From assembly GCF_003605385.1 (NCBI RefSeq), contig NZ_QYTV02000003.1, positions 186,001 to 250,000 of the forward strand: a DNA stretch of 64,000 bases, read 5' to 3'. The notes beneath the pieces are model-generated. The model had not been told where the DNA came from. It worked only from the letters and a program-made list of their open reading frames with translations, and made no database searches. The position numbers were made by a program, and so were the translations under genes. This document shows, one piece after another, positions 53,248 to 62,666 of the stretch (positions are counted from its first letter, which is position 1; each line of letters begins with the position of its first letter). This DNA comes from Siminovitchia acidinfaciens (lineage in GTDB: Bacteria > Bacillota > Bacilli > Bacillales > Bacillaceae_C).

Positions 53248-53970
53248 GTGAAAATAGATTATAACCACCCAATCCCGCTGCATATCCAATTGAAAGATCT
53301 TATTGAGCGGCAAATTGGCGATGGAGTTTTTTCGGAACAAATTCCAAGCGAACGGCAGTTCATGGAAAAGTACAACGTTAGCCGAAGCACGGTTCGGGAA
53401 GCGATAAACCTGTTGGTTAGGGAAGGAATACTGGAAAAGCGCCACGGAAAAGGTACGTTCGTTTCCTTGAAGCCCATTCACGACTGGCTGGGCCATTTGA
53501 GCAGCACGACTGAAGTTATAAGGGATATGGGAATGAAGCCAGGTGCCAAACTGATCACACATCATAAGACAACACCAGATCCTTATATTCAAGGGCTGAC
53601 AGGATTCAGGGAAGCCTATTTTATTAAAAGAGTCCGCTACGCAGATGATATTGCAATCGGTGTGGAACGTCATTATTTCCCGATGGAAATCGGACAGGAA
53701 TTGGCCAAATACGATCTTGACAATGCAACATTATACGACCTTGTTCAGAATGAGTTGGGAATCCAGTTTGCAGAAGCGGACCAGTCAATCTCCTGCGGGC
53801 CATTATTGGAAGAGGACCAAGGGCTTCTGGACATCCCTACGGATACCTGTGTGATGACTGTAAGACGGATGATCAAAAATGAAGCAGGCCAGATCATTGA
53901 ATTGGAAACCGCCTTTTATCGAAGTGATATGTACACTTTTAAAGTGAACCTATCTAGGAAATTTGGCTAG
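53248..53970 (+). CDS. GntR-family (HutC/UTRA) regulator
   Basis: 240 residues from GTG 53248 behind GAGAGGGGG. Winged HTH at about 10-72 (PLHIQLKDLIERQI; SERQFMEKYNVSRSTVREAINLLVREGILEKRHGKGTFV) and a UTRA ligand domain at about 85-235. It lies just upstream of tpa and is the best candidate for the regulator of taurine use, likely binding a sulfonate or amino acid. Two near-direct repeats in the gap after it may be its operator. Confidence 0.88.
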   Translation: MKIDYNHPIPLHIQLKDLIERQIGDGVFSEQIPSERQFMEKYNVSRSTVREAINLLVREGILEKRHGKGTFVSLKPIHDWLGHLSSTTEVIRDMGMKPGAKLITHHKTTPDPYIQGLTGFREAYFIKRVRYADDIAIGVERHYFPMEIGQELAKYDLDNATLYDLVQNELGIQFAEADQSISCGPLLEEDQGLLDIPTDTCVMTVRRMIKNEAGQIIELETAFYRSDMYTFKVNLSRKFG

Positions 53971-53986
53971 AAGGGCCAATTATTAA

Positions 53987-54025
53987 TGATTCCTATACAT
54001 TCATTAACGAATCCTATAAATGAAA
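53987..54025. promoter_or_regulatory. Imperfect direct repeat upstream of tpa (possible operator)
   Basis: TGATTCCTATACATTCAT (53987-54004) and CGAATCCTATAAATGAAA (54008-54025) share the core ATTCCTATA/AATCCTATA spaced 21 bases, two helical turns. This spacing suits a dimeric regulator such as the GntR or LysR encoded nearby. Confidence 0.45.
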
Positions 54026-54167
54026 TAGAAATAACAAATGTCTGAATAAAGGAAATACATTGAAATATAAAACTTAATCATTTATACTGAAATCAATTCC
54101 GGCATAACTGGTCCGGACGTCATAATGTCATAATAAGATAAAAAAATAAATGAAATGGAGGTACATC

Positions 54168-55523
54168 ATGAAAACTGAAGTCGAAATGAAACAAGGACCG
54201 CAAACAAAAGAAAGTCATTTATGGAATGCGATCACCCGCTACAATCCAAAGACAGAACCCACTGTGGCGGTTTCCGGGGAAGGATCCTGGTTTACTGATG
54301 AAAAGGGCAATCGTTATCTAGACGGAGTTTCCGGATTGTGGTGCTTGAACTTGGGGCATGGGCAGCAGGAGATTGTCGATGCAGCGGCGGAACAAATGAA
54401 AACACTTTCATATTTTCCGTTGACGATGAACCATCGGCCCGCAGTCCAGCTTGCTGGAAAAATCAGCGAACTGCTAGGTGCCGACTATCAAGTGTTCTTT
54501 TCAAACAGCGGTTCTGAAGCAAATGAAACCGCATTTAAAATTATTAGACAATATCATAATCAGACGGGCAATCCTGGAAAATATAAAGTAATTTCCCGTT
54601 ACAGGGCATATCACGGTGCCACATTGGGAGCTTTAAGTGCAACAGCGCAGGCCAACCGCCGTGTGAAATACGATCCAGGAGTTCCAGGTTTCCTGCATGT
54701 TCAGCCTCCATATAGCTACCGGTCCTTATTTGAAGGAACACCTGAGGAAACTGATTTAAAGGCAGCTGATCTTTTGGAAAGCACAATCCAGCATGAAGGG
54801 GAAGAGTCAGTAGCAGCATTCATCATGGAGCCGTTCATTTCCGGTGGGGGTGTCATCATCCCATCAGTAAAATACATTCAGCGGGTTCAGGAAATATGTA
54901 AAAAATACAATGTTCTGCTCGTAATGGATGAAGTTGTATCCGGTTACGGAAGAACCGGAGAAATGTTCGGATTCCAGCATGCTGACGGTGTTCAGCCCGA
55001 CATTGTCACAATGGCGAAAGGATTGACCAGCGGCTACTTGCCACTTGGAGCAACAGCAGTGAAGTCGGAAATCTATGAAGTATTTAAAGAACAGGGCAAA
55101 GACTCCCACTTCCGGCATGTATCTACATACGGAGGCCATCCGGCTGCCTGTGCCGTGGCGTTGAAAAATATCGAAATAATCGAAAGAGAGAATATTGTCG
55201 GACGGGTGAAAGAGCTTGGCGAATCCAAACTGGGCCGTCTGCACCAATTAAGCGACCATAAATATGTAGGAGAAGTAAGGCAGGCCGGCTTCCTGATGGG
55301 CATTGAAATGGTGGCTGATAAAGTGACGAAAGAGCCGCTTGATGATGAAAAGTTAGGGAGCATTTTGGCAGAATGCAAGAAGCGAGGCTTGATTATCGGC
55401 AGAAATGGTGATACTGTCCCAGGCTTGAATAATGTGATCATTATCGCGCCGCCGTTAACAAGCACCGAAGAGGATTTGGATTTTGTAGTGGAGACAGTAG
55501 AATCAGTGATTCGCAGTCTTTAA
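54168..55523 (+). CDS. tpa: Taurine-pyruvate aminotransferase
   Basis: 451 residues from ATG 54168 behind GGAGG; ATG 54150 precedes that site and is rejected. Class III PLP aminotransferase: GVSGLWCLNLGHG, SNSGSEANETAFK, YRAYHGATLGALSAT, DEVVSGYGRTGEMFG and PLP Lys in TMAKGLTSGYLPLGA. With xsc three genes later it would convert taurine plus pyruvate into sulfoacetaldehyde and alanine. Assignment rests on this context, since class III enzymes are hard to separate by sequence alone. Confidence 0.85.
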   Translation: MKTEVEMKQGPQTKESHLWNAITRYNPKTEPTVAVSGEGSWFTDEKGNRYLDGVSGLWCLNLGHGQQEIVDAAAEQMKTLSYFPLTMNHRPAVQLAGKISELLGADYQVFFSNSGSEANETAFKIIRQYHNQTGNPGKYKVISRYRAYHGATLGALSATAQANRRVKYDPGVPGFLHVQPPYSYRSLFEGTPEETDLKAADLLESTIQHEGEESVAAFIMEPFISGGGVIIPSVKYIQRVQEICKKYNVLLVMDEVVSGYGRTGEMFGFQHADGVQPDIVTMAKGLTSGYLPLGATAVKSEIYEVFKEQGKDSHFRHVSTYGGHPAACAVALKNIEIIERENIVGRVKELGESKLGRLHQLSDHKYVGEVRQAGFLMGIEMVADKVTKEPLDDEKLGSILAECKKRGLIIGRNGDTVPGLNNVIIIAPPLTSTEEDLDFVVETVESVIRSL

Positions 55524-55559
55524 TAAAATCCCCTTACTATTGCTCGGGAGGGAATCAAA

Positions 55560-56474
55560 GTGGACTATGAAAGATTGAAGACATTTATTGCAGTTGCTGA
55601 AAAGAAGAGCTTTTCCGAGGCAGCTAAAATACTGTTTGTCACGCAGCCAACAATCTCGGCGCAAATCAAGGCGCTTGAAGAGGAACTAGGAACAAAGTTG
55701 TTTGAACGGACAACAAAAAAGGTGGAAATGACTCAGTCTGCAGCAATTTTATTGAAATATGCGAAGAAAATCATCCATCTGAGTGACTCGGCCCATAAAG
55801 AAATTTTGAAATTTGAAGACAGCATGTATGGTGACTTGAAAATCGGCTGTAGTTTCACAATTGGAGAATATGTCCTTCCCGAGTTTTTGAAAATTTTCAA
55901 GGAAGATTACCCACTCGTACAAATGAGCGCAGATATCACAAATTCAAACAATATTGTTTCCAACATCAAAGATCAATTTATTGATATGGGTTTAATTGAA
56001 ACCCCGATTGAAGATACACAAATTGTTGTGGAGCCTTTTATGGAAGATGAACTGATTTTAATAGCTGCACCGGGCTTTTTCCCCGATAATGAAATCACAA
56101 TTTCGGCAGAGCGCTTAAAGGAAACTCCGTTAATCGTGAGGGAAAAGGGGTCTGGGACCCGTGCTGTTGTGAATCAGTATTTGAATCAGGCGGGCATATC
56201 GGAAGATGATTTGAATATTATTATGGAGCTGGGAAGTACCGAAGCGATTAAATCCGCAGTTTCATCCAAGCTGGGAGTTTCAATTATATCGAAAAGCGCC
56301 ATAAAAAAAGAGCTGCAGCTCAAGCTGTTGAAAGCTTACCCGATTAAGGATATATCGTTTTACAGATATTTCTATATAGCATTCAGAAAAGATCAGGTGT
56401 TAAAAGAGACAACGGAATTATTCATTGATCATTTGAAAAGCATCACGGTAAAGAATGAAAAGGGAGTTTCTTAA
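55560..56474 (+). CDS. LysR-family regulator in the taurine region
   Basis: 304 residues from GTG 55560 behind GGGAGGGAA. HTH at about 17-36 (SFSEAAKILFVTQPTISAQIKALEEELGTKLF) and a type 2 periplasmic binding-like effector domain. It resembles CysL/CbbR-like LysR proteins of the sulfur and carbon metabolism group. It sits between tpa and xsc on the same strand, so it likely controls sulfonate genes, perhaps with the GntR protein. Confidence 0.85.
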   Translation: MDYERLKTFIAVAEKKSFSEAAKILFVTQPTISAQIKALEEELGTKLFERTTKKVEMTQSAAILLKYAKKIIHLSDSAHKEILKFEDSMYGDLKIGCSFTIGEYVLPEFLKIFKEDYPLVQMSADITNSNNIVSNIKDQFIDMGLIETPIEDTQIVVEPFMEDELILIAAPGFFPDNEITISAERLKETPLIVREKGSGTRAVVNQYLNQAGISEDDLNIIMELGSTEAIKSAVSSKLGVSIISKSAIKKELQLKLLKAYPIKDISFYRYFYIAFRKDQVLKETTELFIDHLKSITVKNEKGVS

Positions 56475-56542
56475 CTGCATCTAGCAACAAACGTTGTTGA
56501 TGATAAATTATTACTTAATCATAATGAGGGAGGAATTTTATA

Positions 56543-58324
56543 ATGGCTCAACAGGAAGCTGTGAAACAAAAGATTGCAACAGGTCAAAAGCTGAAAATGA
56601 CACCAAGTGAGGCGATCGTAGAAACCCTTGTGCAGGAAAATGTTAAAGAAATTTATGGGATCCTTGGATCAGCCTTCATGGATATGCTGGATTTGTTGCC
56701 GACAGCGGGAATCGAATTCATTCCAGTCCGTCACGAACAGAGCGCAGCGCATATGGCGGACGCTTTTACTAGAGTATCAGGAACAGCAGGAGTTGTAATC
56801 GGCCAGAATGGTCCAGGAATTACAAATATGGTGACATCTGTAGCAGCCGCATATCAGGCGCATACACCGATGGTTGTCATCTCTCCTTCCGCAGGCACAC
56901 CGACAATCGGCTGGGACGGATTCCAGGAAGCCGATCAGGTTTCAATCTTTAAGTCGATCACAAAAGAAACAGTGCGAGTTACGCATACAAGCCGTGTAGC
57001 AGACTGCTTGCGTACAGCCTTCAGAATCGCTTACGCGGAGCGCGGTCCTGTATTGTATGATATCCCGCGTGACCTTTTCTACGGCGAGCTGGAGGATCGG
57101 ATTCTTGAGCCGCATCAATACCGTACGGATGCAAGAGGAAGCGGAGACCCGGCATTGATCCAAAACGCTGTTGAGCTGTTGAAAAACGCTAAAAACCCTG
57201 TCATCATTTCCGGCCGCGGCGCAGTTGATGCAGACGGAGTAGATACGGTTGTACAAATTGCCGAGCACTTGTCCGCACCTGCAGCTGTTTCCTACATGCA
57301 CAATGATGCTTTCCCTGCAGATCATCCTTTGGCAGTAGGACCGATTGGATACATGGGCTCGAAAGCGGCTATGAATACATTGAAAGATGCGGATGTATTG
57401 CTCGCCATCGGTACACGTTTATCGGTATTCGGAACGCTGCCTTGCTATGATATCGATTACTTCCCGAAAAACGCAAAAATCATCCAAATCGATATTAACC
57501 CAAGAAACATTGCCAGAACGCATCCGATTGAAGTGGGAATCATCGGCGATGCCAGAGCAGCCAGTGAAGGACTTCTGAAGCAATTGAAGAAAGTACAGCC
57601 GGAGCCTGTTAAAAATGCAGAGCGCCTTGCAGAAGTGGCAAAAGAGAAAGAAGCATGGGAGCAAGAACTTGTCGATCTGGCAATGGTGCCGGGCAATCCG
57701 ATCAACCCGCGCCGGGCATTGCTGGAACTGACAAGAGCGCTTCCTGAGAATACTATTATCTCAACAGATATCGGGAACGTATCATCCACAGCCAATGCCT
57801 ACTTGAAGTTCAATCAGACGAGACGACATATTGCAGCGTTGACATTCGGTAACACAGGTTTCGCTTATCCTGCGGCCATGGGTGCTCAGATTGCAGAGCC
57901 GGATACTCCGGTAGTGGCCATCGTTGGTGACGGTGCATGGGGAATGAGCTTGCATGAAGTGAGCACAGCGGTGGAGCAGAATATTCCAGTCATCGCATGT
58001 GTCTTCAACAACAAGGCCTGGGCGGCTGAAAAGAAAAACCAAGTAGATTACTATAACAACCGCTTTGTTGGGTCCGATATCGAAGCACCATGTTTCGCAG
58101 AAGTGGCAAAATCAATGGGTGCGCTCGGATATGTAATCGATAAGCCTGAAGATATTGAAGGAGTAGTGAAAGAGGTATTGGAGAAGAGAAAACCTGCCGT
58201 TCTCAACATCTATGTTGATGGAACGCAGCTCGCACCACCGTTCCGCAAAGATGCTCTGAAGATGCCAACGCGCTTCTTGGATAAATACAAACACCTTGAT
58301 TACGAAGAATGGAAAGAAAAGTAA
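56543..58324 (+). CDS. xsc: Sulfoacetaldehyde acetyltransferase
   Basis: 593 residues, a ThDP-dependent enzyme. Catalytic Glu in [14 protein letters not shown]; central domain; ThDP/Mg motif [29 protein letters not shown]. The chain opens [35 protein letters not shown], as in Xsc. It turns sulfoacetaldehyde and phosphate into sulfite and acetyl phosphate, the last step of taurine dissimilation. GAGGGAGG precedes ATG 56543. A terminator follows, so acetyl phosphate handling (pta, ackA) is elsewhere. Confidence 0.93.
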   Translation: MAQQEAVKQKIATGQKLKMTPSEAIVETLVQENVKEIYGILGSAFMDMLDLLPTAGIEFIPVRHEQSAAHMADAFTRVSGTAGVVIGQNGPGITNMVTSVAAAYQAHTPMVVISPSAGTPTIGWDGFQEADQVSIFKSITKETVRVTHTSRVADCLRTAFRIAYAERGPVLYDIPRDLFYGELEDRILEPHQYRTDARGSGDPALIQNAVELLKNAKNPVIISGRGAVDADGVDTVVQIAEHLSAPAAVSYMHNDAFPADHPLAVGPIGYMGSKAAMNTLKDADVLLAIGTRLSVFGTLPCYDIDYFPKNAKIIQIDINPRNIARTHPIEVGIIGDARAASEGLLKQLKKVQPEPVKNAERLAEVAKEKEAWEQELVDLAMVPGNPINPRRALLELTRALPENTIISTDIGNVSSTANAYLKFNQTRRHIAALTFGNTGFAYPAAMGAQIAEPDTPVVAIVGDGAWGMSLHEVSTAVEQNIPVIACVFNNKAWAAEKKNQVDYYNNRFVGSDIEAPCFAEVAKSMGALGYVIDKPEDIEGVVKEVLEKRKPAVLNIYVDGTQLAPPFRKDALKMPTRFLDKYKHLDYEEWKEK

Positions 58325-58332
58325 GAATCGGG

Positions 58333-58375
58333 AACCAGCCCGTTTTGGCAAAAGCCAGACGGGGTGGTTTTTTTA
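58333..58375 (+). terminator. Terminator of xsc
   Basis: Eleven-base stem AACCAGCCCGT/ACGGGGTGGTT with one mismatch, followed by TTTTT. Confidence 0.85.
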
Positions 58376-58422
58376 CTGGTTGTGAGTGCTGGCACTAGGG
58401 GGGATTGCATATGCTGGCCAGG

Positions 58423-58465
58423 GTTGGAGTGCGCCGGCCTCTTAGGGGTGACGGCGCGCTCCAAC
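58423..58465. other. Hairpin heading the tandem array
   Basis: Fourteen-base stem GTTGGAGTGCGCCG/CGGCGCGCTCCAAC with one wobble and a 15-base loop. Its 3' arm ends in CTCCAAC, the first seven bases of repeat unit 1, so hairpin and array are physically fused. Confidence 0.75.
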
Positions 58466-59178
58466 TCTCTTATAAAGACTCCAACTCTCTTATAAAGACT
58501 CCAACTCTCTTATAAAGACTCCAACTCTCTTATAAAGACTCCAACTCTCTTATAAAGACTCCAACTCTCTTATAAAGACTCCAACTCTCTTATAAAGACT
58601 CCAACTCTCTTATAAAGACTCCAACTCTCTTATAAAGACTCCAACTCTCTTATAAAGACTCCAACTCTCTTATAAAGACTCCAACTCTCTTATAAAGACT
58701 CCAACTCTCTTATAAAGACTCCAACTCTCTTATAAAGACTCCAACTCTCTTATAAAGACTCCAACTCTCTTATAAAGACTCCAACTCTCTTATAAAGACT
58801 CCAACTCTCTTATAAAGACTCCAACTCTCTTATAAAGACTCCAACTCTCTTATAAAGACTCCAACTCTCTTATAAAGACTCCAACTCTCTTATAAAGACT
58901 CCAACTCTCTTATAAAGACTCCAACTCTCTTATAAAGACTCCAACTCTCTTATAAAGACTCCAACTCTCTTATAAAGACTCCAACTCTCTTATAAAGACT
59001 CCAACTCTCTTATAAAGACTCCAACTCTCTTATAAAGACTCCAACTCTCTTATAAAGACTCCAACTCTCTTATAAAGACTCCAACTCTCTTATAAAGACT
59101 CCAACTCTCTTATAAAGACTCCAACTCTCTTATAAAGACTCCAACTCTCTTATAAAGACTCCAACTCTCTTATAAAGA
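58459..59178. repeat. Tandem array of 36 identical 20-bp units
   Basis: Unit CTCCAACTCTCTTATAAAGA repeated 36 times over exactly 720 bases, with no variant seen. Because 20 is not a multiple of 3 and the unit contains TAA, every frame on both strands is closed, so it is non-coding. Each unit holds the near-palindrome CTCTTATAAAGA. It lies between the xsc terminator and the Nramp-like gene. Confidence 0.97.
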
Positions 59179-59543
59179 AAAGTTAAACAGACTAATGATC
59201 TTTCCTGGGTTAATTTTCATTTATTAATAATTAAGATGAATCTTATTCAACTTTGCAATCATGGAAACGCTTGAAATAGATTGAAAGTTCACTTGAAAGC
59301 GCATACAATTACAATTAATCATTTCGTTGGCAAATTATATTTTTTTATTTCATATGTAAAGTCACAGCTATATCTTTCGTTCCAAAAGAAAGGTAACCCT
59401 TCCTAGGAATTACTACCTGTGAATGCTCGCAGAGGTTCGCTATCAGCATAAGAATTACTCCTTATTATTTAGACACATATTTTTTTACATAGAACCCAGT
59501 GTCACTATTGCCATAGCAATTATATTTTATGAGGAGGATAAGG
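59179..59543. other. Leader of the Nramp-like gene with cre-like sites
   Basis: No gene in 365 bases. TTGAAAGCGCATACAA at 59293-59308 fits the CcpA cre consensus WTGNNARCGNWWWCAW fully; a weaker cre-like ATGGAAACGCTTGAAA lies at 59261-59276. Confidence 0.6.
59293..59308. promoter_or_regulatory. Predicted CcpA cre site
   Basis: TTGAAAGCGCATACAA matches the cre consensus at all fixed positions. It lies about 235 bases before the Nramp-like start, so it suggests carbon catabolite control. Confidence 0.6.
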
Positions 59544-60833
59544 ATGGCTGAAAGAGAGTATGCTTCGGAAAAGGCCGAAAAAGCGGAGAAAGGCGGAAAA
59601 ACTTCAAGTTTAAGGAAGAAGTTTTCTATTCTGGGACCAGGTATTGTCTTGGCCGCGACGGGAGTTGGATCCGGGGACCTGGTGATGTCAACGGTTACAG
59701 GATCGGAATTTGGAATCGCGCTTATTTGGGCGGTGGTCATCGGTGTTTCTCTTAAGTTGCTCCTTACTGAAGGGGTTGGGAGATGGACATTGGCAACAGG
59801 GAAGACAATTCTGGAGGGGTGGCGTTCCCTAGGACGGTGGACCATGGCTTATTTCTTTGTTTATGTCTCGCTTTTCGGTTTAATTTATGGGGCTGCCATT
59901 GCTACGGCTTGCGGACTGATGATGAGTATCATGTTTCCGATTATGCCGCTGTGGGCATGGGCCATTATTCATTCAGTTGCCGGCTTTAGTTTAATCTGGT
60001 TTGGCAGATATAAAATCTTTGAAAAAGTGATCACAGTTTTGATTGGAATCATGTTCCTTGCTGTTGTAGGGTCTGCCGTACTCCTGCTTCCAAATCTGTT
60101 CACATTGCCGCGGGAGGCATTAACTCTAGGTATTCCAGATGGCGCCACGTTTTTCAGAATACTGGGACTCGTAGGCGGAATAGGAGGCACAATGGCACTT
60201 GCAGCTTATGGGTATTGGATTCGTGCCAGGGAATGGTCTGATAAATCATGGATTCCCGTCATGCGGATGGATGTGACGCTCGCTTATGTGATCACCGGAC
60301 TCTTTTCCATGTCATTAATGACATTAAGTGCTCAGTTCTTATATGGATCTGGAATTACGTTCAGCGGTGTGGAAGGCATGCAGGATTTTCTTAACTTATA
60401 TGGGGAAAGGTTTGGGAAGGTGCCCCAATTAATTTTGAACATTGGATTTTGGGCAGCAACATTTAGCTCATTAATAGGTTCATGGAATGGAATCCCTTAT
60501 TTGTTTGCAGATTTCATGAGGAATTTTAAAAAGAAAGTTGATGAAGTAAAAATCAGAAAGCCGATAGATGAAAAAGATCCGGCATATAGGGCGTTCCTTG
60601 CTTGGCTGACTTTTCCTTCTTTGCTCCTCCTTATGTTCAACCAGCCAATCGGATTAGTTTTACTGTATGCAGCACTCGGGTCACTGTTCCTCCCGTTTCT
60701 TGCAATAACGCTGTTGTTTTTGTTGAATTCAAAGGAGGTAGGGCCTGAGTTCAGAAATAGACTATGGAATAATGCTGCGTTGGTATTTGTGATCATTATA
60801 TTCTTAACACTTGGGATAACTAAGTTTATCTAA
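59544..60833 (+). CDS. Nramp-related transporter with atypical metal-site motifs
   Basis: 429 residues from ATG 59544 behind GAGGAGG; ATG 59529 overlaps that site. About eleven membrane helices with Nramp-like sequence (LGPGIVLAATGVGSGDLVMSTVTGSEFG; LGLVGGIGGTMALAAYGYWIRAREWSD). In true Nramp metal importers helix 1 has DPGN and helix 6 has MPH; here the equivalent positions read GSGD and LAAYGY, so manganese or iron transport is doubtful. A different substrate, possibly organic, is inferred. A Lys/Glu-rich N-terminus (EKAEKAEKGGK) precedes helix 1. cre-like sites upstream. Confidence 0.8.
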   Translation: MAEREYASEKAEKAEKGGKTSSLRKKFSILGPGIVLAATGVGSGDLVMSTVTGSEFGIALIWAVVIGVSLKLLLTEGVGRWTLATGKTILEGWRSLGRWTMAYFFVYVSLFGLIYGAAIATACGLMMSIMFPIMPLWAWAIIHSVAGFSLIWFGRYKIFEKVITVLIGIMFLAVVGSAVLLLPNLFTLPREALTLGIPDGATFFRILGLVGGIGGTMALAAYGYWIRAREWSDKSWIPVMRMDVTLAYVITGLFSMSLMTLSAQFLYGSGITFSGVEGMQDFLNLYGERFGKVPQLILNIGFWAATFSSLIGSWNGIPYLFADFMRNFKKKVDEVKIRKPIDEKDPAYRAFLAWLTFPSLLLLMFNQPIGLVLLYAALGSLFLPFLAITLLFLLNSKEVGPEFRNRLWNNAALVFVIIIFLTLGITKFI

Positions 60834-60892
60834 GAACTCAGCAGCGAAAGACATTGGAGGTCAGCCTTAACCCAGTTTCATTGATAGTAAAA

Positions 60893-60913
60893 AGCTGCGG
60901 CATTGCCGCAGCT
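60893..60913 (-). terminator. Terminator of the APC permease gene
   Basis: Nine-base palindrome AGCTGCGGC/GCCGCAGCT; on the minus strand followed by TTTTTAC. It may also act on the plus strand. Confidence 0.75.
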
Positions 60914-60916
60914 CTA

Positions 60917-62407
60917 CTATTTTGCTTCAGGTTCGGTAGCCAATGAATCTGTTGAACTTTCCTTATCCTTGTAATCTCCCAAAATATAGTGATCCAAATC
61001 TTTTTCAGGAATTTCTTTATAGTTCTTATATCTTGTGAGGAAGAATATACCTCCGAGAGCTATCCAGACTAGAAGTGCGATCCATGACGGAGTGCCCAAA
61101 AACCCTGGCGATCCGGGGACAACTAACAATAGGAAGAAACCGATACTGCTGATCACTCCTATGAGAGCAACGAGCTTTCTGCCGGGAGCAACAAGCGAGA
61201 TATCCCTTACTCTGCCTGTGTCTTGATCGGACCACTTGAAGAGGCGGTAGGCAACAAACGTTGTATAGAAATAAGCGATAGTCACCCCAAGTGCGGCCAT
61301 GTCAACAACCCATAATAGTGCTTGTCTTCCGAAGAATGGTGCAATTAGGCATGCGCCCATTGTAAACCATATCCCAAGTCCTGGAGTTCCGTATTTAGGG
61401 TGCAATTTTCCAAAAGCATCAGGAATGACTTTCGCTCTTCCCATAGCAAACAGGAGCCGGCTGGTAGACACGTAAAAACCGTTTAGACCCGTGAAGATTC
61501 CCATCATGACCGCAAAGGCCAATACTAGGACCCCAAATCTCCCAAATGCATTTTCAACAATTGTCCCAGTTCCCCACATATAACCTGCATCCACTGCATT
61601 CATCCATGGCATGCCAACTCCGGTCGCAATAATAAGAAACGCATAAGTCAGGCCAGCGCAGATCAACGCCCAAAATATCAGCTTGAATGACTTGCTTGGA
61701 TGGAAATCAAATTCTTCAGCCGCTTGAGGTATATTATCAAACCCGACATAAGCCCAAGGAGCGATGGCTATGATCGCAGCAATTGCAGCTATAGATGAAG
61801 TTCCCGGCTTAAAAAGCGGCTGCAGGTTTGAAAATGAACTGGAAGGGTGGAAAACCATTCCGATAGTCAGCAGGACAACAGCTATAACGAGGCCTACGCA
61901 AAAAACAAATTGTGAAAGTCCTGATAAGCTGGCTCCACGAAGATTTAAGTAAGCAAAAACGATTAATGCAAGACAGGCGACGATAATTTCCCCAAAAGTA
62001 ATATCCCATCCAGCAATGCTGTAAAGGTGCATTTTTGTAAAGTAAGCCGGCATCGTAAATTTCGCTAAAAGTGCCAGTGCTGATGCATTTAATGCAACGA
62101 TGGACAAATAACCGAGTGTCAAGAACCAACCACAGAAGAAAGCATGATATCTTCCAAGTCCATAATAGGCGTATGCAAACTCTCCGCCAGAAACCGGTAA
62201 TTTTTCGACTAGAAATCCATAGCTTACACCGATAATAATCATTAAAAGTGCACCAATTGAATACCCGATTATTACTCCCAGTGGACCTGCCATCGACATC
62301 CAGTCAACCGGCAGCACAAAGGCTCCCCAGCCGATACAGGATCCAAAGGCAATAGCCCAAACCCAATGCGGCTTTAATGTCTTTGCTAATTGCTGACGTT
62401 GCTCCAT
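60917..62407 (-). CDS. APC-superfamily amino acid permease
   Basis: 496 residues from ATG 62407 behind AAAGGAGGA (the codon before it, TTG, is an alternative). Twelve hydrophobic helices; helix 1 carries the unwound GSCIGWGAFVLP motif, and helix 6 region has IAPWAYVGFDNIPQAAEEF. APC transporters import amino acids or amines; an ethanolamine, taurine-like or alanine substrate is possible from the context but not shown. A palindromic cre-like box just upstream suggests catabolite repression. Confidence 0.85.
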   Translation of the reverse strand: MEQRQQLAKTLKPHWVWAIAFGSCIGWGAFVLPVDWMSMAGPLGVIIGYSIGALLMIIIGVSYGFLVEKLPVSGGEFAYAYYGLGRYHAFFCGWFLTLGYLSIVALNASALALLAKFTMPAYFTKMHLYSIAGWDITFGEIIVACLALIVFAYLNLRGASLSGLSQFVFCVGLVIAVVLLTIGMVFHPSSSFSNLQPLFKPGTSSIAAIAAIIAIAPWAYVGFDNIPQAAEEFDFHPSKSFKLIFWALICAGLTYAFLIIATGVGMPWMNAVDAGYMWGTGTIVENAFGRFGVLVLAFAVMMGIFTGLNGFYVSTSRLLFAMGRAKVIPDAFGKLHPKYGTPGLGIWFTMGACLIAPFFGRQALLWVVDMAALGVTIAYFYTTFVAYRLFKWSDQDTGRVRDISLVAPGRKLVALIGVISSIGFFLLLVVPGSPGFLGTPSWIALLVWIALGGIFFLTRYKNYKEIPEKDLDHYILGDYKDKESSTDSLATEPEAK

Positions 62408-62429
62408 CAATTAATCCTCCTTTATATTT

Positions 62430-62443
62430 ATAAAGCGCTTTCA
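62430..62443. promoter_or_regulatory. cre-like palindrome upstream of the APC gene
   Basis: ATAAAGCGCTTTCA differs from the palindromic cre TGAAAGCGCTTTCA at two positions. It lies about 25 bases before the start codon on the minus strand, so a bound CcpA would probably block transcription. Confidence 0.55.
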
Positions 62444-62622
62444 AGTGGTCGATAATCATATGTTGTTATTAAAATTCTAATATTTAAAACTATTGAAATC
62501 AATAAAATCTGAAAATTAGAATCATCAGAATATCGGATATGGATCATGATAAATTTTTATATGTATCCTCAGTTTTGGCGTTTTAAATTTTCAAATGTAT
62601 TTTTAACAACAAATAAAAAAGA

Positions 62623-62650
62623 CAAGGGGAGGAAAGATTGCCTCACCTTG
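62623..62650 (-). terminator. Terminator of the tau operon
   Basis: On the minus strand CAAGGTGAGG pairs with CCTCCCCTTG (one mismatch), followed by TCTTTTTTATTT. It lies just past the tauB stop. Confidence 0.65.
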
Positions 62651-62666
62651 CCGTTGATCTGATCCT

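Noticed and set aside
58459-59178. CRISPR array or repeat-protein gene
   Set aside because: Units abut without spacers, and every frame contains stops because the 20-bp unit includes TAA in rotating phase.
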